From assembly GCF_001427305.1 (NCBI RefSeq), contig NZ_LMFZ01000003.1:124001-188000 (forward strand): a stretch of DNA of 64,000 nt. Direction: 5' to 3'. Numbering within the stretch: the first letter of the stretch is position 1; each line of letters starts with the position of its first letter. The notes under the pieces were generated by a model that was given only the letters and a program-made list of their open reading frames with translations, ran no database searches and was not told where the DNA came from. The translations under genes were made by a program, and so were the position numbers. Below, in pieces: positions 46,334-55,064 of the stretch. The stretch comes from Duganella sp. Root1480D1. Lineage in GTDB: Bacteria; Pseudomonadota; Gammaproteobacteria; Burkholderiales; Burkholderiaceae_D.

Positions 46334-48725
46334 CGTCATCCACGATGAAGGAAGTGGCGACGGTGGAGCCCTCCACGCCCTCGAAGTAGACACGCACGGT
46401 CTGGCCCTTGTACGCGCTCATGTCGAAGGTACGCTGCACATAGCTGGAACCCTTGTTCAGGTTCGAGTAGGTGGCCAGCGTTGCCAGCACGGTGCCGCTG
46501 CTGTTGCGCACCTGGACTTTCAGCGTGTCGTAAGCCTGGGTCGCGGTGGTTTCGTCGGAAGTGATCTTCAGCCAGAAGCCCAGGGTGGCGCTGGTGGCGG
46601 TCGATGGAATGCTCACTTGCTGGTACAGCGTATCGGTATGGGCGCTGCCGTAGCCGTTCATCCATGCTTTCCAGGTGCCGGCATGGGCCGAGACGGACGA
46701 ATCGCTGGTAATCACGCCGCTGCTTGCGCTCCAGCTCGTGCTGCCGGATTCGAAGCCGCTGTTCAGCAGCAGCTGCTGCGAGGTGGTGGTGTTGTTGACG
46801 CTGAAGTTGACGCCGGAAGACAGCGCGCTGTTGCCGGCGGCGTCGAAGGCCTTGGCGGTCAGCACGTGGCTGCCATTGGTCACGCCGGTGGAGTTGAAGC
46901 CATACGACCAGGGCGATGCGGTATCGGTGCCTTTCAGCGCGCCGTCCACGTAGAACTCGACCTTGGTCACGCCTACGTTGTCCGTCGCAGTGGCATTGAA
47001 GGTGATGGTGCCGCTGCTGCCGCTGCTCGAAGCGCTGACGGCAGGCGCCACGGTGTCGCCGCCGGTGGAAGCTTGCTGCGTCACCCAGACCGGCGCCGAC
47101 CACAGGATGTTGCCGTCGTCCTGAGTGACCTTGGCGTAGTAGAAGTGGGCGCCGTCGGTTGGGGTGATCGTGGTGTTCGCGCTGGAGGCGAGCAGGGTAA
47201 CGGTGCCGTTGCGGCCTGGGACGCCTTCATAGAATTCCGAGGTCGACACCGTCTTGCCGGAGCTGCTGGTGAAGTTGGCCACCAGGTTCAGCGTGCCGCT
47301 GTTGGTGAAGCGTTCGCCCATCACATGGCCGTTGGCGGTCAGCACCAGTTGCGAGGTCTTGTCCATGGTTGCGAAGACGCGGCGGGCGCGGACCGCGTCC
47401 ATGAAGCTGGCCGTGGTCAGCGCGGTGCCGTTCGGGATCAACACGCCGGTACGGTTGGTGTACGAGGCACCCCAGTTGGCGCAATGGTTGTCCTGGTCGG
47501 TGCTGAAGGCAACGTGGTAGCCGGCTTCCAGCGCTTTCTTGCAGGCGCCTTCATAGTTGCTGCGGCTCGTTTCGGTTTCGGTGGTATTGACCGAGAATGC
47601 CGAAGTGTTCATCACCTCGCACAGCGCCATCGCTTCGTCGCCGTCGGCGGTGTAGCCCAGGGCCACGCCGTTGACCAGGAACTGGCCGCTGCTCGACGGG
47701 TGGTTGAACTGACCCAGCCAGCCGCGCTGGCGCATCAGGGTGTACAGGCCGGCGTAGTCGTTCTTGGCGGTGTAGGTGTCGGCGATCAACTGGCCGGAGC
47801 TGTTGCTCTCCCAACCCAGCAATTCGTTCGAGTTCAGGATGTTCATGTGGCCGCCGTTATTGATGACGCCCCATTCCATGCCGTAAATCGCCAGGAAGTT
47901 CGGGTTGGCGCTGTTGAAGCTGGCCGCTTCCGACAGGCCGGACTGGTACAGCGCCTTGGCGGTGGCCGGGTTGGCGGAAGTGTTGGTGGAATCCGAGCCG
48001 TCATACATGTGGTTATGCTCGGAGGCCATCAGGAAATCCAGGCCTTTGTTCTTGGCGTAGTTGAAGGCATCGGTCGGGCCGTAGGCTGCCGATTGCGGAT
48101 TCTGTGCGCCGGTGCAGCTTGCCAGGTCGCCACCGCCGTCGCTGTGGTTGGTCTGGCTGTGCATGTTGCCGAAATAGACGGTGTACGGCAGCGACGACGG
48201 CGCGGCTGCGATGGACATCAGGCTTGGCGTAGCGGACGCCTTGGCCTGTGGCTGCTGGCCGATGGCGATATCCCATTCCTGGTCGTGAATTTCGCCGTCG
48301 TGGGAAGCAATGCGGCGCAATACTGCGTCGGCGCCGGAGGCCAGGCTGCGCTGCGACTCTTCGGAGATGGCGCGCAGGCGTGCCTTGTAGATGCCGTTCT
48401 GCAGCGCGTTGCGGCGGTTACGTCCGGCCCATTCAACGTTGACGGTGACAGGCTTGTCTTGCAGGCGCTCGACGCCGGTCCAGCGTTCAACCACGCTGCC
48501 GTTCGGTGCCACCACTTCCAGCAACCAGCTTACCGACTGGGCGTTCTGGGCGTAAGGATAGCTGAATTCGAGTTTGAAGCTGCGCGCTTCATTGGTGCCG
48601 GCGACAGCGCGGTAAGGCGCATGCAGCGTGGCTTCGAACTCGTGGTGGTCGGCGGTGGAGGCTTGTGCGGTGCCGATGGCTGCCAGGGCGGCGGCCATTG
48701 CTAGTTTGCGAAATGCGAAAGTCAT
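46314..48725 (-). CDS. secreted PHP-domain metallohydrolase with Ig-like and C-terminal domains
   Basis: The 803-residue protein has a signal peptide (cleavage near AQAST), an N-terminal beta domain, and a PHP-type metal-binding domain. The PHP domain has HSQTNHSDG at 189-197, SEHNHMYDGS, a QFNHPSS segment and FSTDQDNH as likely ligand sites. An Ig-like domain (DNVGVTKVEFYVDG) and a C-terminal carbohydrate-binding-like beta sandwich follow. It resembles CehA/McbA-type metallohydrolases. It probably cleaves phosphate or carbamate-type esters outside the cytoplasm; the substrate is unknown. The start at 48725 fits the signal peptide. Confidence 0.85.
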   Translation of the reverse strand: MTFAFRKLAMAAALAAIGTAQASTADHHEFEATLHAPYRAVAGTNEARSFKLEFSYPYAQNAQSVSWLLEVVAPNGSVVERWTGVERLQDKPVTVNVEWAGRNRRNALQNGIYKARLRAISEESQRSLASGADAVLRRIASHDGEIHDQEWDIAIGQQPQAKASATPSLMSIAAAPSSLPYTVYFGNMHSQTNHSDGGGDLASCTGAQNPQSAAYGPTDAFNYAKNKGLDFLMASEHNHMYDGSDSTNTSANPATAKALYQSGLSEAASFNSANPNFLAIYGMEWGVINNGGHMNILNSNELLGWESNSSGQLIADTYTAKNDYAGLYTLMRQRGWLGQFNHPSSSGQFLVNGVALGYTADGDEAMALCEVMNTSAFSVNTTETETSRSNYEGACKKALEAGYHVAFSTDQDNHCANWGASYTNRTGVLIPNGTALTTASFMDAVRARRVFATMDKTSQLVLTANGHVMGERFTNSGTLNLVANFTSSSGKTVSTSEFYEGVPGRNGTVTLLASSANTTITPTDGAHFYYAKVTQDDGNILWSAPVWVTQQASTGGDTVAPAVSASSSGSSGTITFNATATDNVGVTKVEFYVDGALKGTDTASPWSYGFNSTGVTNGSHVLTAKAFDAAGNSALSSGVNFSVNNTTTSQQLLLNSGFESGSTSWSASSGVITSDSSVSAHAGTWKAWMNGYGSAHTDTLYQQVSIPSTATSATLGFWLKITSDETTATQAYDTLKVQVRNSSGTVLATLATYSNLNKGSSYVQRTFDMSAYKGQTVRVYFEGVEGSTVATSFIVDDVTLNVQ

Positions 48726-48732
48726 GGTATTC

Positions 48733-48773
48733 CCCGTGCTGTGATAATGCGCGAGAATATGCGGCAGCACGGG
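48733..48773. promoter_or_regulatory. 9-bp inverted repeat in the leader of the PHP hydrolase gene
   Basis: CCCGTGCTG (48733-48741) and CAGCACGGG (48765-48773) are perfect inverted repeats 23 bp apart, 8 bp before the hydrolase start. They could be an operator or form a leader hairpin near the ribosome binding site. The rest of the gap to 48938 is AT-rich with no gene. Confidence 0.4.
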
Positions 48774-48938
48774 AGCGGCGACAAATACGGAAAAGCTTTG
48801 CGATTAAGACGAAGGCTTTATATACCGGTTTGAATTGTCCCACTTTGAACAGATCGCGTGATTTGTCCAGATTTGAAAGAGTTATGTGACGGGGGCGTCA
48901 TAAATCTCTTGGCAACATGTGGCGTTTTTGCCTCAGGT

Positions 48939-49382
48939 TTACTGGGGCCGGAACACCAATACCGGCACCGGCGAGTTGAGCAGCACGCGATGGGTCTCGC
49001 TCCCCAGCAGCATGCCTTTCACGCCTTTGTAGCCGTGGGTCGCCATGGCGATCAGGTCGCAGCCGTAATCGATGGCCGTGGCGACGATGGTTTCGTAGGG
49101 CTGGTCGGAGCGGCGTTGCACGACGTCGCAGGGTACCTTGTAATCGCTGGCGACCTTGGCCACTTCATCGAGCACCGATGCCGAATGGACTTCGCTGTCT
49201 TTCAGGTAGACGCCGCGCGTGTCTTCCAGCATGTCGGGGTGATAGGTGAAGATGTGGAATTCCGGGATCACGTGCAGTGCCGTGACGCGCGCCCCGGCTT
49301 CCTGCGCGAACCTGATGGCCGAATGCAGCGCGGCGCCGGACGCAGGGGAACCGTCGGTCGGGAAGAGGATGTGCTTGAACAT
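48939..49382 (-). CDS. universal stress protein (UspA family)
   Basis: The 147-residue protein has the Usp fold: FKHILFPTDGSPAS at the start, ARVTALHVIPEF, and the ATP-binding glycine motif MATHGYKGVKGMLLGSETHRV. It is a cytoplasmic stress-linked nucleotide-binding protein. The start at 49382 has GGAG eight bases upstream; the longer reading to 49460 is not conserved. It stands alone between the PHP hydrolase and the ABC operon. A second Usp gene lies at 60316. Confidence 0.9.
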   Translation of the reverse strand: MFKHILFPTDGSPASGAALHSAIRFAQEAGARVTALHVIPEFHIFTYHPDMLEDTRGVYLKDSEVHSASVLDEVAKVASDYKVPCDVVQRRSDQPYETIVATAIDYGCDLIAMATHGYKGVKGMLLGSETHRVLLNSPVPVLVFRPQ

Positions 49383-49511
49383 GGCTTGCTCCACAGTGGA
49401 TTGATGCTTCAAGTCTGCGCATCGGCACTGTTGGCGGCCATGACCTGGGTCAAGTTTCATTTTTGTAGGATTACTACATATTTGTCGACAAGCCAGTGCT
49501 AGAATGTTTGG

Positions 49512-50528
49512 ATGTCAACCTTAATTGAACATGGACATTTCCTGCGCCGGCGCCAACTGCTGGGCGGTGCGCTGGCACTGCCGGCAGTGGGGCTGGGCGC
49601 CGCCTTGCTGCCATCGCCGGCACAGGCGGCGGACCCGCTGGTCGTTGGCGGCCTGCCGGTGACCTGCAACCTGACCTTGCCGATCGCCTGCAGCGCCCGC
49701 GGCGGTGCGTTCGAGTTCAGCAAGTACAGCGGCTGGCCCGAGATCAAGGAGTCGCTGATGACGGGCCGCATCCAGGCGGCCTACATGCTGGCGCCGCTGG
49801 TGATGGACCTGGCCGACAAGAAGATACCGCTCAAGGTGGTCTCGCTGGGGCACCGCTCAGGCGCCGTGATCATGGTGCGCACCGATTCCGCGTATAAGCG
49901 TTTTGCCGACTTGCGCGGCAAGCGCATCGCGATCCCGAGCCGTTTTGCGGTGGACTTCCTGTTCCTGCGCAAGATGCTGGCGCGCGAAAACATGTCGCCG
50001 AAGGACGTGCAGATCATTGAAATGGCCCCGCCCGACATGCCGGCCGCGCTGTATGCCAATGCAGTGGATGCCTATTGCACCGGCGAGCCTTTTGGCGCTG
50101 CCGCGCAGAAGGCCGGCTATGCCCGTCCGCTGTCGATGACGCGCGATGAATGGCGCAACTACATCTGCTGCGTGCTGACCGTGCGCGAAGAGCTGATCAA
50201 GTCCAACCGTCCGTTGGTGCAGGACCTGGTGAACCATGTGCAGGCTGCCGGCAACTGGCTTGATGCCACGCCGGCCAACCGGGCCAAGGCCGCCAAAATT
50301 GCCTCCACACGGAAATTCTTCAACCAGGACCCGAAAGTGATCCAGTTCGTGATGGATAACCCGGCTGACCGCGTCACTTACGGCGACCTGCGCATGATCC
50401 GCGCGGAATTCGACGAGCTGATGAAGCTCTCGATCGAGGCGGGCACGTTGAAGCGCCCGGTGGCCTTCGAAACCTATGTCGACGAGAGCTTCGTCAAGTC
50501 CATCAAGCCGGTGAGCATCGCCTTATGA
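49512..50528 (+). CDS. Tat-exported NitT/TauT-type ABC solute-binding protein
   Basis: The 338-residue protein has an RRRQLLGGALALPA signal of twin-arginine type with cleavage near AQAAD, then an NMT1/NrtA-like two-lobed fold (LMTGRIQAAYMLAPLVMDL and DLRGKRIAIPSRF). It should deliver a small ligand to the permease encoded three genes later. The family takes up nitrate, sulfonates, or pyrimidine precursors; this ligand is unknown. Its stop overlaps the Sco gene start (ATGA). The co-encoded copper-type proteins raise the possibility of a metal-linked substrate. Confidence 0.87.
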   Translation: MSTLIEHGHFLRRRQLLGGALALPAVGLGAALLPSPAQAADPLVVGGLPVTCNLTLPIACSARGGAFEFSKYSGWPEIKESLMTGRIQAAYMLAPLVMDLADKKIPLKVVSLGHRSGAVIMVRTDSAYKRFADLRGKRIAIPSRFAVDFLFLRKMLARENMSPKDVQIIEMAPPDMPAALYANAVDAYCTGEPFGAAAQKAGYARPLSMTRDEWRNYICCVLTVREELIKSNRPLVQDLVNHVQAAGNWLDATPANRAKAAKIASTRKFFNQDPKVIQFVMDNPADRVTYGDLRMIRAEFDELMKLSIEAGTLKRPVAFETYVDESFVKSIKPVSIAL

Positions 50529-51106
50529 GCCGTTCGCATGTTTTCGCGTTGCTGCTTATGGCCGCCGCCACCGCGCAGGCGGCCGACAAGCTGAAGTCCG
50601 GCACCTTCGACCCGCCGCGCATGGCGCCCCAGATCACGCAGAAGACGGCCGGCGGCCAGGAGTTCGCGCTCGACAAATACCGCGGCAAGGTAGTGGTGCT
50701 GGAATTCGGCTATACGAGCTGCGCCGACGTTTGCCCGGTGTCGCTGGCGCTGCTGAAGCAGGCCCGCGAACGCCTCGGGACGATGGGCGACAAGCTGCAG
50801 GTGGTATTTGTTACCGTCGATCCGCAGCGCGATACTGCGCCGAAGCTGAAGGCCTACCTCGAACAGTTCGACAAAAGCTTCATCGGCCTGACCGGCACCG
50901 AAGAACAGATGGCCTCTATCCGCAAGGCTTACGGCATCTCCGCCACGAAGAAAATGGTCGAAGGCAGCAAGACCGAATATACGATGGGCCATTCGTCCTA
51001 CCTGTACTTCATTGACCCGCAAGGCAGGCTGCGCGCGTTGATGCCGTTCGGCCGCCCGGCTGACGACATCGTGCACGACGTGACCTTGCTGGCCAAGGGG
51101 CAATGA
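50525..51106 (+). CDS. Sco1/SenC-type copper chaperone
   Basis: The 193-residue protein has a signal peptide ending near AQAAD and the Sco thioredoxin-like fold with CADVC (Cys66 and Cys70) and the distant His156 in GHSSYLYFID. These are the canonical copper ligands. Sco proteins deliver copper to or reduce copper sites in oxidases. No oxidase gene is nearby; instead it overlaps an ABC binding-protein gene upstream and a cupredoxin-like gene downstream, each by ATGA. Confidence 0.92.
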   Translation: MSRSHVFALLLMAAATAQAADKLKSGTFDPPRMAPQITQKTAGGQEFALDKYRGKVVVLEFGYTSCADVCPVSLALLKQARERLGTMGDKLQVVFVTVDPQRDTAPKLKAYLEQFDKSFIGLTGTEEQMASIRKAYGISATKKMVEGSKTEYTMGHSSYLYFIDPQGRLRALMPFGRPADDIVHDVTLLAKGQ

Positions 51107-51540
51107 AGCGCCTGCCGGCTGTCATCGCATTGCTGCTTGCAGCCGCTGGTGCCGGCGCGCTGGCTTGGGCTGCGTATGCGCCGATCAAAGCTGCTTCGCA
51201 TGACGCGCTGTTCGAAATCCCGAAAGGTACCTGGGAACGCCGGATGGCAGGGCAGAAGGCCGAGATCCTGCCCGACACCATTACCCTCGTGCTGGGCGTC
51301 AACGACGTGCTCCTGCTGCGCAACAGCGACAACGTGCCCCAGGTTTTTGGTCCCGTGCTGATCATGCCGGGCCAGGACTTCCACCTGCCGTTCGAGCAGG
51401 CGGGTGAACATCCCTTCGCCTGCACCGCCCACGCCAGCGGCCAGATGACGGTCGTGGTCAAGCCCACGCCGTTGCCTGGCTGGCAGCGCTTGCAATGGCG
51501 CCTTCAATCCCTGTTATCCAAAGCCCCATGGAGAGACTGA
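51103..51540 (+). CDS. cupredoxin-like periplasmic protein
   Basis: The 145-residue protein has one N-terminal membrane helix or signal (about 5-27) and a cupredoxin-like domain (about 50-122) with FACTAHASGQM giving Cys107, His110 and Met115. In a typical type 1 site a first His follows the Asn-rich strand, but here RNSDNVPQVFGP has Gln80 at that place. It may bind copper with three ligands or have lost the classic site. It overlaps the Sco gene by 4 bp and the permease gene by 13 bp. Confidence 0.75.
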   Translation: MKRLPAVIALLLAAAGAGALAWAAYAPIKAASHDALFEIPKGTWERRMAGQKAEILPDTITLVLGVNDVLLLRNSDNVPQVFGPVLIMPGQDFHLPFEQAGEHPFACTAHASGQMTVVVKPTPLPGWQRLQWRLQSLLSKAPWRD

Positions 51541-52286
51541 ACAAGTTTTGGCCGCCGCTGGCGGTGCTGTTGGCGATTGTCGCCATCTGGTGGTACGCGG
51601 TAGTGGCCACCGAAAGCCTGATTTTCCCGACGCCGGGGCAAGTGGTCACCGGCACAATGGAACTGGTGGAGGACGGCAGCCTGTGGGAGCATATCGGCGC
51701 CTCGCTGATGCGGGTGGGGATGGGTTTCTCGCTGGCGATCCTGGTGGCGGTGCCGATGGGACTGTGGATGGGACGCGTCGACGGCGCCTTCCGCACCCTG
51801 AATCCGGTGTTCCAGATCCTGCGCCCGATTTCGCCGATTGCCTGGATTCCCGTGGCGATCTTGTGGTTCGGGGTCGGCAATGCTTCACCGGTGTTCCTGA
51901 TTTTTATTGCTGCCGTATTCCCGATGATTGTGCAGACGGCGGCAGGCGTGCACACCATCGAGAAGCGCTACCTGCGCGCGGCGGAAAATTTCGGCGTTTC
52001 GCGCTCCAGGCTGTTTCGCCAGGTGATTGTGCCGGCCGTGCTGCCCGAGATTATCGTCGGCATGCGCATTTCGCTCGGCGTAGCCTGGCTGGTGGTGGTG
52101 GCAGCGGAAATGATCGCCCTGCGCTCCGGGCTCGGTTACCTGATCATCGATTCTCGCAACGCGGGCAACCGTTATGACTTGGTTATCGCGGGCATGATCA
52201 TCATCGGACTGATCGGGCTGGCGCTGGACGGCATCATGCGCCTGCTGGAAAAACTCAAAGTCGTAAGGTGGCGCTATGGACGCTAA
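51528..52286 (+). CDS. NitT/TauT-type ABC transporter permease
   Basis: The 252-residue inner-membrane protein has six predicted helices and the BPD_transp_1 EAA loop (RAAENFGVSRSRLFRQVIVP). It forms the channel for the transporter whose binding protein is at 49512 and ATPase at 52276. The start at 51528 (MERLNKFWPP) overlaps the cupredoxin-like gene by 13 bp. A longer reading from 51495 is less likely. Confidence 0.92.
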   Translation: MERLNKFWPPLAVLLAIVAIWWYAVVATESLIFPTPGQVVTGTMELVEDGSLWEHIGASLMRVGMGFSLAILVAVPMGLWMGRVDGAFRTLNPVFQILRPISPIAWIPVAILWFGVGNASPVFLIFIAAVFPMIVQTAAGVHTIEKRYLRAAENFGVSRSRLFRQVIVPAVLPEIIVGMRISLGVAWLVVVAAEMIALRSGLGYLIIDSRNAGNRYDLVIAGMIIIGLIGLALDGIMRLLEKLKVVRWRYGR

Positions 52287-53004
52287 GATTTCCGTCAACC
52301 AGATCAAGAAGAATTTCAATGCGCTGCCGGTGGTCGATGGCGTCGATTTTTCCGTTGCCGAGGGCGAGTTCGTGGCGATTGTCGGGCCATCGGGTTGCGG
52401 CAAGTCGACGCTGATGAAAATCGTGGCGGGTTTCGAGCATCCCGACGCAGGCTCGGTTGTGATCGATGGCAAGCCGATGACCAGGCCCAGCCCGAAGGGA
52501 ATCGTGATTTCGCAGCACGGCTCCGTATTCCCATGGCTGACGGTGCAGCAGAACCTGATGTTCGGCCTCAATGGCGATAAGCATGGCGACAAGGCCGCCC
52601 TGGCCGATCACTATGCCGAGATGGTAGGGCTGAAGGGCTTCGAGAACGCCTATCCGCACGAACTGTCAGGCGGCATGCTGAAGCGCGCCGAAATCGCCCG
52701 CGCGCTGGTGGTGAAGCCGGAAATCCTCTACATGGACGAGCCGTTCTCCGCGCTGGACGCGCTGATGAACCTCAAGATGCGCAATGAACTGCTGCGGGTC
52801 TTGTCCGAAGAGCGCCACACAGTGCTGCTGATCACGCACGATGTGGAGGAGGCGATCTACCTTGCCGACCGCATCCTCGTGCTGTCGCCGCGGCCGACCC
52901 GCATCCAGGCCAGCTTCAAGGTCGAACACCCGCATCCGCGCAAGCTGTCGACTCCGGAACTTCAGCAACTGAAAGAAGAAATCCTTTCGCAACTAGGGTT
53001 GTGA
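52276..53004 (+). CDS. NitT/TauT-type ABC transporter ATP-binding protein
   Basis: The 242-residue ATPase has Walker A GPSGCGKST, the signature LSGGMLKRAEIARAL, Walker B ILYMDEPFSALDAL and a THDVEEAIYLADR switch. It overlaps the permease gene by 11 bp and completes the five-gene operon that began at 49512. Length and motifs are complete. A GST gene follows 27 bp later on the same strand. Confidence 0.94.
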   Translation: MDAKISVNQIKKNFNALPVVDGVDFSVAEGEFVAIVGPSGCGKSTLMKIVAGFEHPDAGSVVIDGKPMTRPSPKGIVISQHGSVFPWLTVQQNLMFGLNGDKHGDKAALADHYAEMVGLKGFENAYPHELSGGMLKRAEIARALVVKPEILYMDEPFSALDALMNLKMRNELLRVLSEERHTVLLITHDVEEAIYLADRILVLSPRPTRIQASFKVEHPHPRKLSTPELQQLKEEILSQLGL

Positions 53005-53031
53005 GAAACCCGTAACAGTACCTTGAAACCT

Positions 53032-53655
53032 ATGATTAAACTTTTGGGGAAACCAACTTCCATCAATGTTCGCAAAGTACTGTGGACGCTTTCCGAAATC
53101 GGCTTGCCTTATGAGCGTGAAGACTGGGGCGATGGCTACCGCGCCACAAACGTGCCCGAATTCACTGCCCTGAATCCCAATGCCATGGTGCCGGTACTGA
53201 TCGACGGCGACTTCGTACTGTGGGAATCGAACAGCATTTGCCGCTACCTGTGCGGTAAGGCAGGGCGCCTCGACCTGCTGCCGGTTGACCCGCAAGCCCG
53301 TGCCCGTGTCGAGCAATGGATGGATTGGCAGGCGACGGAATTGAACCCCTCCTGGCGCTATGCCTTCATGGCGCTGGTGCGCAAGAGTCCAGCGTTTACC
53401 GATCCCGCACAGATCGCTGCCAGCGCCGCGGCATGGAACCGCAACGTCGGCATACTCGACCAGCACCTTGCGGCAGGCGGCCCGTTCGCGGCCGGCGAGC
53501 AGTTCACGCTAGCCGACATCCTCCTCGGCCTGTCCCTGAATCGCTGGCTGATGACACCAATCGACCGTCCCGGCTACCCGGCCGTCACCGATTACATCGA
53601 ACGCCTGCTCGAACGTCCCGCTTACCGCGAGTTCGGCCGAAACGGAATTCCTTGA
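53032..53655 (+). CDS. glutathione S-transferase family protein
   Basis: The 207-residue protein has the GST plan: an N-terminal thioredoxin-like domain (about 1-80, with NAMVPVLIDGDFVLWESNSI binding glutathione) and an all-helical C-terminal domain with FTLADILLGL. It should conjugate or reduce with glutathione. The ATG at 53032 (MIKLLGKPTS) is preferred over a TTG nine bases upstream. The gene may be read through from the ABC operon, which ends 27 bp earlier. Confidence 0.9.
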   Translation: MIKLLGKPTSINVRKVLWTLSEIGLPYEREDWGDGYRATNVPEFTALNPNAMVPVLIDGDFVLWESNSICRYLCGKAGRLDLLPVDPQARARVEQWMDWQATELNPSWRYAFMALVRKSPAFTDPAQIAASAAAWNRNVGILDQHLAAGGPFAAGEQFTLADILLGLSLNRWLMTPIDRPGYPAVTDYIERLLERPAYREFGRNGIP

Positions 53656-53695
53656 TGGCCTATGCGGGAAAGCCAGACGCGCTGTGCGGCGGCAG

Positions 53696-54202
53696 TCAGA
53701 TTTCGCAATAGTCTTTAATGTGCGATCGAGCCAGTTCCTGTGCGCTGGTCACTGTGGCCGCATCAACTGCGGCCGAGTCTGGCAACCAATTGAAGTAAGC
53801 GGGGCCTTGGAAGAGCAGCAGGCCATCCTTGAAGCGGCGTGCCTTGGTAAAGGTCGCCCATCCAATCTTTACTTCGCTGTCCCGGCCCACAATGTGTACG
53901 CCATTGTCGGACATCGATAGCGCAATGTCGTCGTTGTGAAATGGCGACTTTCTGAATCGCCTGCGGCTCACCCACTTATCGATGGGCCAACCGGCGAGCA
54001 GCATTCCGAGAATGCCGCCTGTAATGCCGGCAAGCGTTCCATAGCCCCGCCAAATGACAAATGCAAGAAACGCACTAAAGAGAAGGGCCAGCAGCCATTT
54101 CAACCCAATAAAAGGCCGCCGCCACCAGACCTGCTGCCGATAGCGAAGAAGCGAGGTAATCAAGTGGTCTTCCGAAAAGCAGAAATTGAAGCTGGATTGC
54201 AT
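53696..54202 (-). CDS. YcxB-like membrane protein
   Basis: The 168-residue protein has two membrane helices (about 35-75) and a C-terminal YcxB-like region with DNGVHIVGRDSEVKIGWATF and LLFQGPAYFNWLPDSA. The function of this family is unknown. It starts 5 bp after the stop of the PAS-AraC regulator on the same strand, so it is probably co-transcribed with it. AAGGAAGG lies about nine bases before the ATG. Its base composition is slightly more AT-rich than that of its neighbours. Confidence 0.75.
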   Translation of the reverse strand: MQSSFNFCFSEDHLITSLLRYRQQVWWRRPFIGLKWLLALLFSAFLAFVIWRGYGTLAGITGGILGMLLAGWPIDKWVSRRRFRKSPFHNDDIALSMSDNGVHIVGRDSEVKIGWATFTKARRFKDGLLLFQGPAYFNWLPDSAAVDAATVTSAQELARSHIKDYCEI

Positions 54203-54207
54203 GTGAG

Positions 54208-54963
54208 TCAGCCTTCCTTGAGTAACAGGCGGTATTCGCTCGGTGTCACGCCGACGGTAGCGCGAAACTGGCGGGTGAAGGCGCTGTGGTCGGCGTAGCC
54301 GCAGGCCTGGGCAATGTCCGACACGCTGGAGTCGCCGGCCAGCATGCGCGAGGCGGCTTCAAGGCGCGTTTTGATGATCATCTGTCGCGGCGTGAGGTGG
54401 AAGATGCGCTCGAAGTAGCGCTCGATCTGCGCTACCGACATATTGGCCGTGCGTGCCAGTTGTGGCAAGGTCAGGGTTTCGCCGTACTTGTCGTGGATCA
54501 GGCGAACCGCATCGGCGACCTTGTGATAGGCGGGATTCTTGTGGTCGGCCATCGCCAGGTCGCGTGACACGCCGGCCAGGCCAACGATCGCGCCGTGGCC
54601 ATCGCGCAAGGGCCGCTTTTGCGTCAGGCACCAGCCCGGATCGCGGTTGGGATAGAGGTGCAGCTCGAGCTGGTCTTCGATCTGCGCGCCTTCATCGAGC
54701 ACTGATTGGTCCTGGGCCTGGAAGCGCTGTCCGAGCGGCGCGGCAAACACCTCGTTGGCGGTCTTGCCCAGCAGGCCGGATTTGTCCTTCATCCCGCAGC
54801 GCCGGGCCAGGGTCTGGTTCACCACCACATAGCGTCCCGCGCGGTCCTTGACGAAAAACACCACGTCGGGCAGCGCGTCAAACAAGGGCTCCGCGAAGAA
54901 AACATCGCCGATCCGGGCGCCAAGGTCGCTGCGCGCCGTGCTGTGTAAAAGATGTACTGACAT
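54208..54963 (-). CDS. PAS-AraC transcriptional regulator of the hydroxyproline genes
   Basis: The 251-residue regulator has an N-terminal PAS domain (about 20-135; [20 protein letters not shown]) and a C-terminal AraC-type helix-turn-helix (about 145-250; [20 protein letters not shown]). It is divergent from the 4-hydroxyproline epimerase gene with a 101-bp gap and is the obvious candidate regulator of that operon. The PAS domain may sense a pathway intermediate. GGGAGG precedes the ATG at 54963; the longer reading to 55071 crosses the promoter gap. Confidence 0.85.
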   Translation of the reverse strand: MSVHLLHSTARSDLGARIGDVFFAEPLFDALPDVVFFVKDRAGRYVVVNQTLARRCGMKDKSGLLGKTANEVFAAPLGQRFQAQDQSVLDEGAQIEDQLELHLYPNRDPGWCLTQKRPLRDGHGAIVGLAGVSRDLAMADHKNPAYHKVADAVRLIHDKYGETLTLPQLARTANMSVAQIERYFERIFHLTPRQMIIKTRLEAASRMLAGDSSVSDIAQACGYADHSAFTRQFRATVGVTPSEYRLLLKEG

Positions 54964-55064
54964 GCCGTCCTCCCGGTGAGTTTGTCTATTTTTACACGAT
55001 TGTGCAGATTTCGTCACCTTCGGCAGTCCGGCGATGCAAGACGGCGGCGCAGGGAAGGCATAAG

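Noticed and set aside
46287..48704. 805-codon open frame opposite the PHP hydrolase
   Set aside because: It is an antisense shadow; the hydrolase has a signal peptide and metal motifs.
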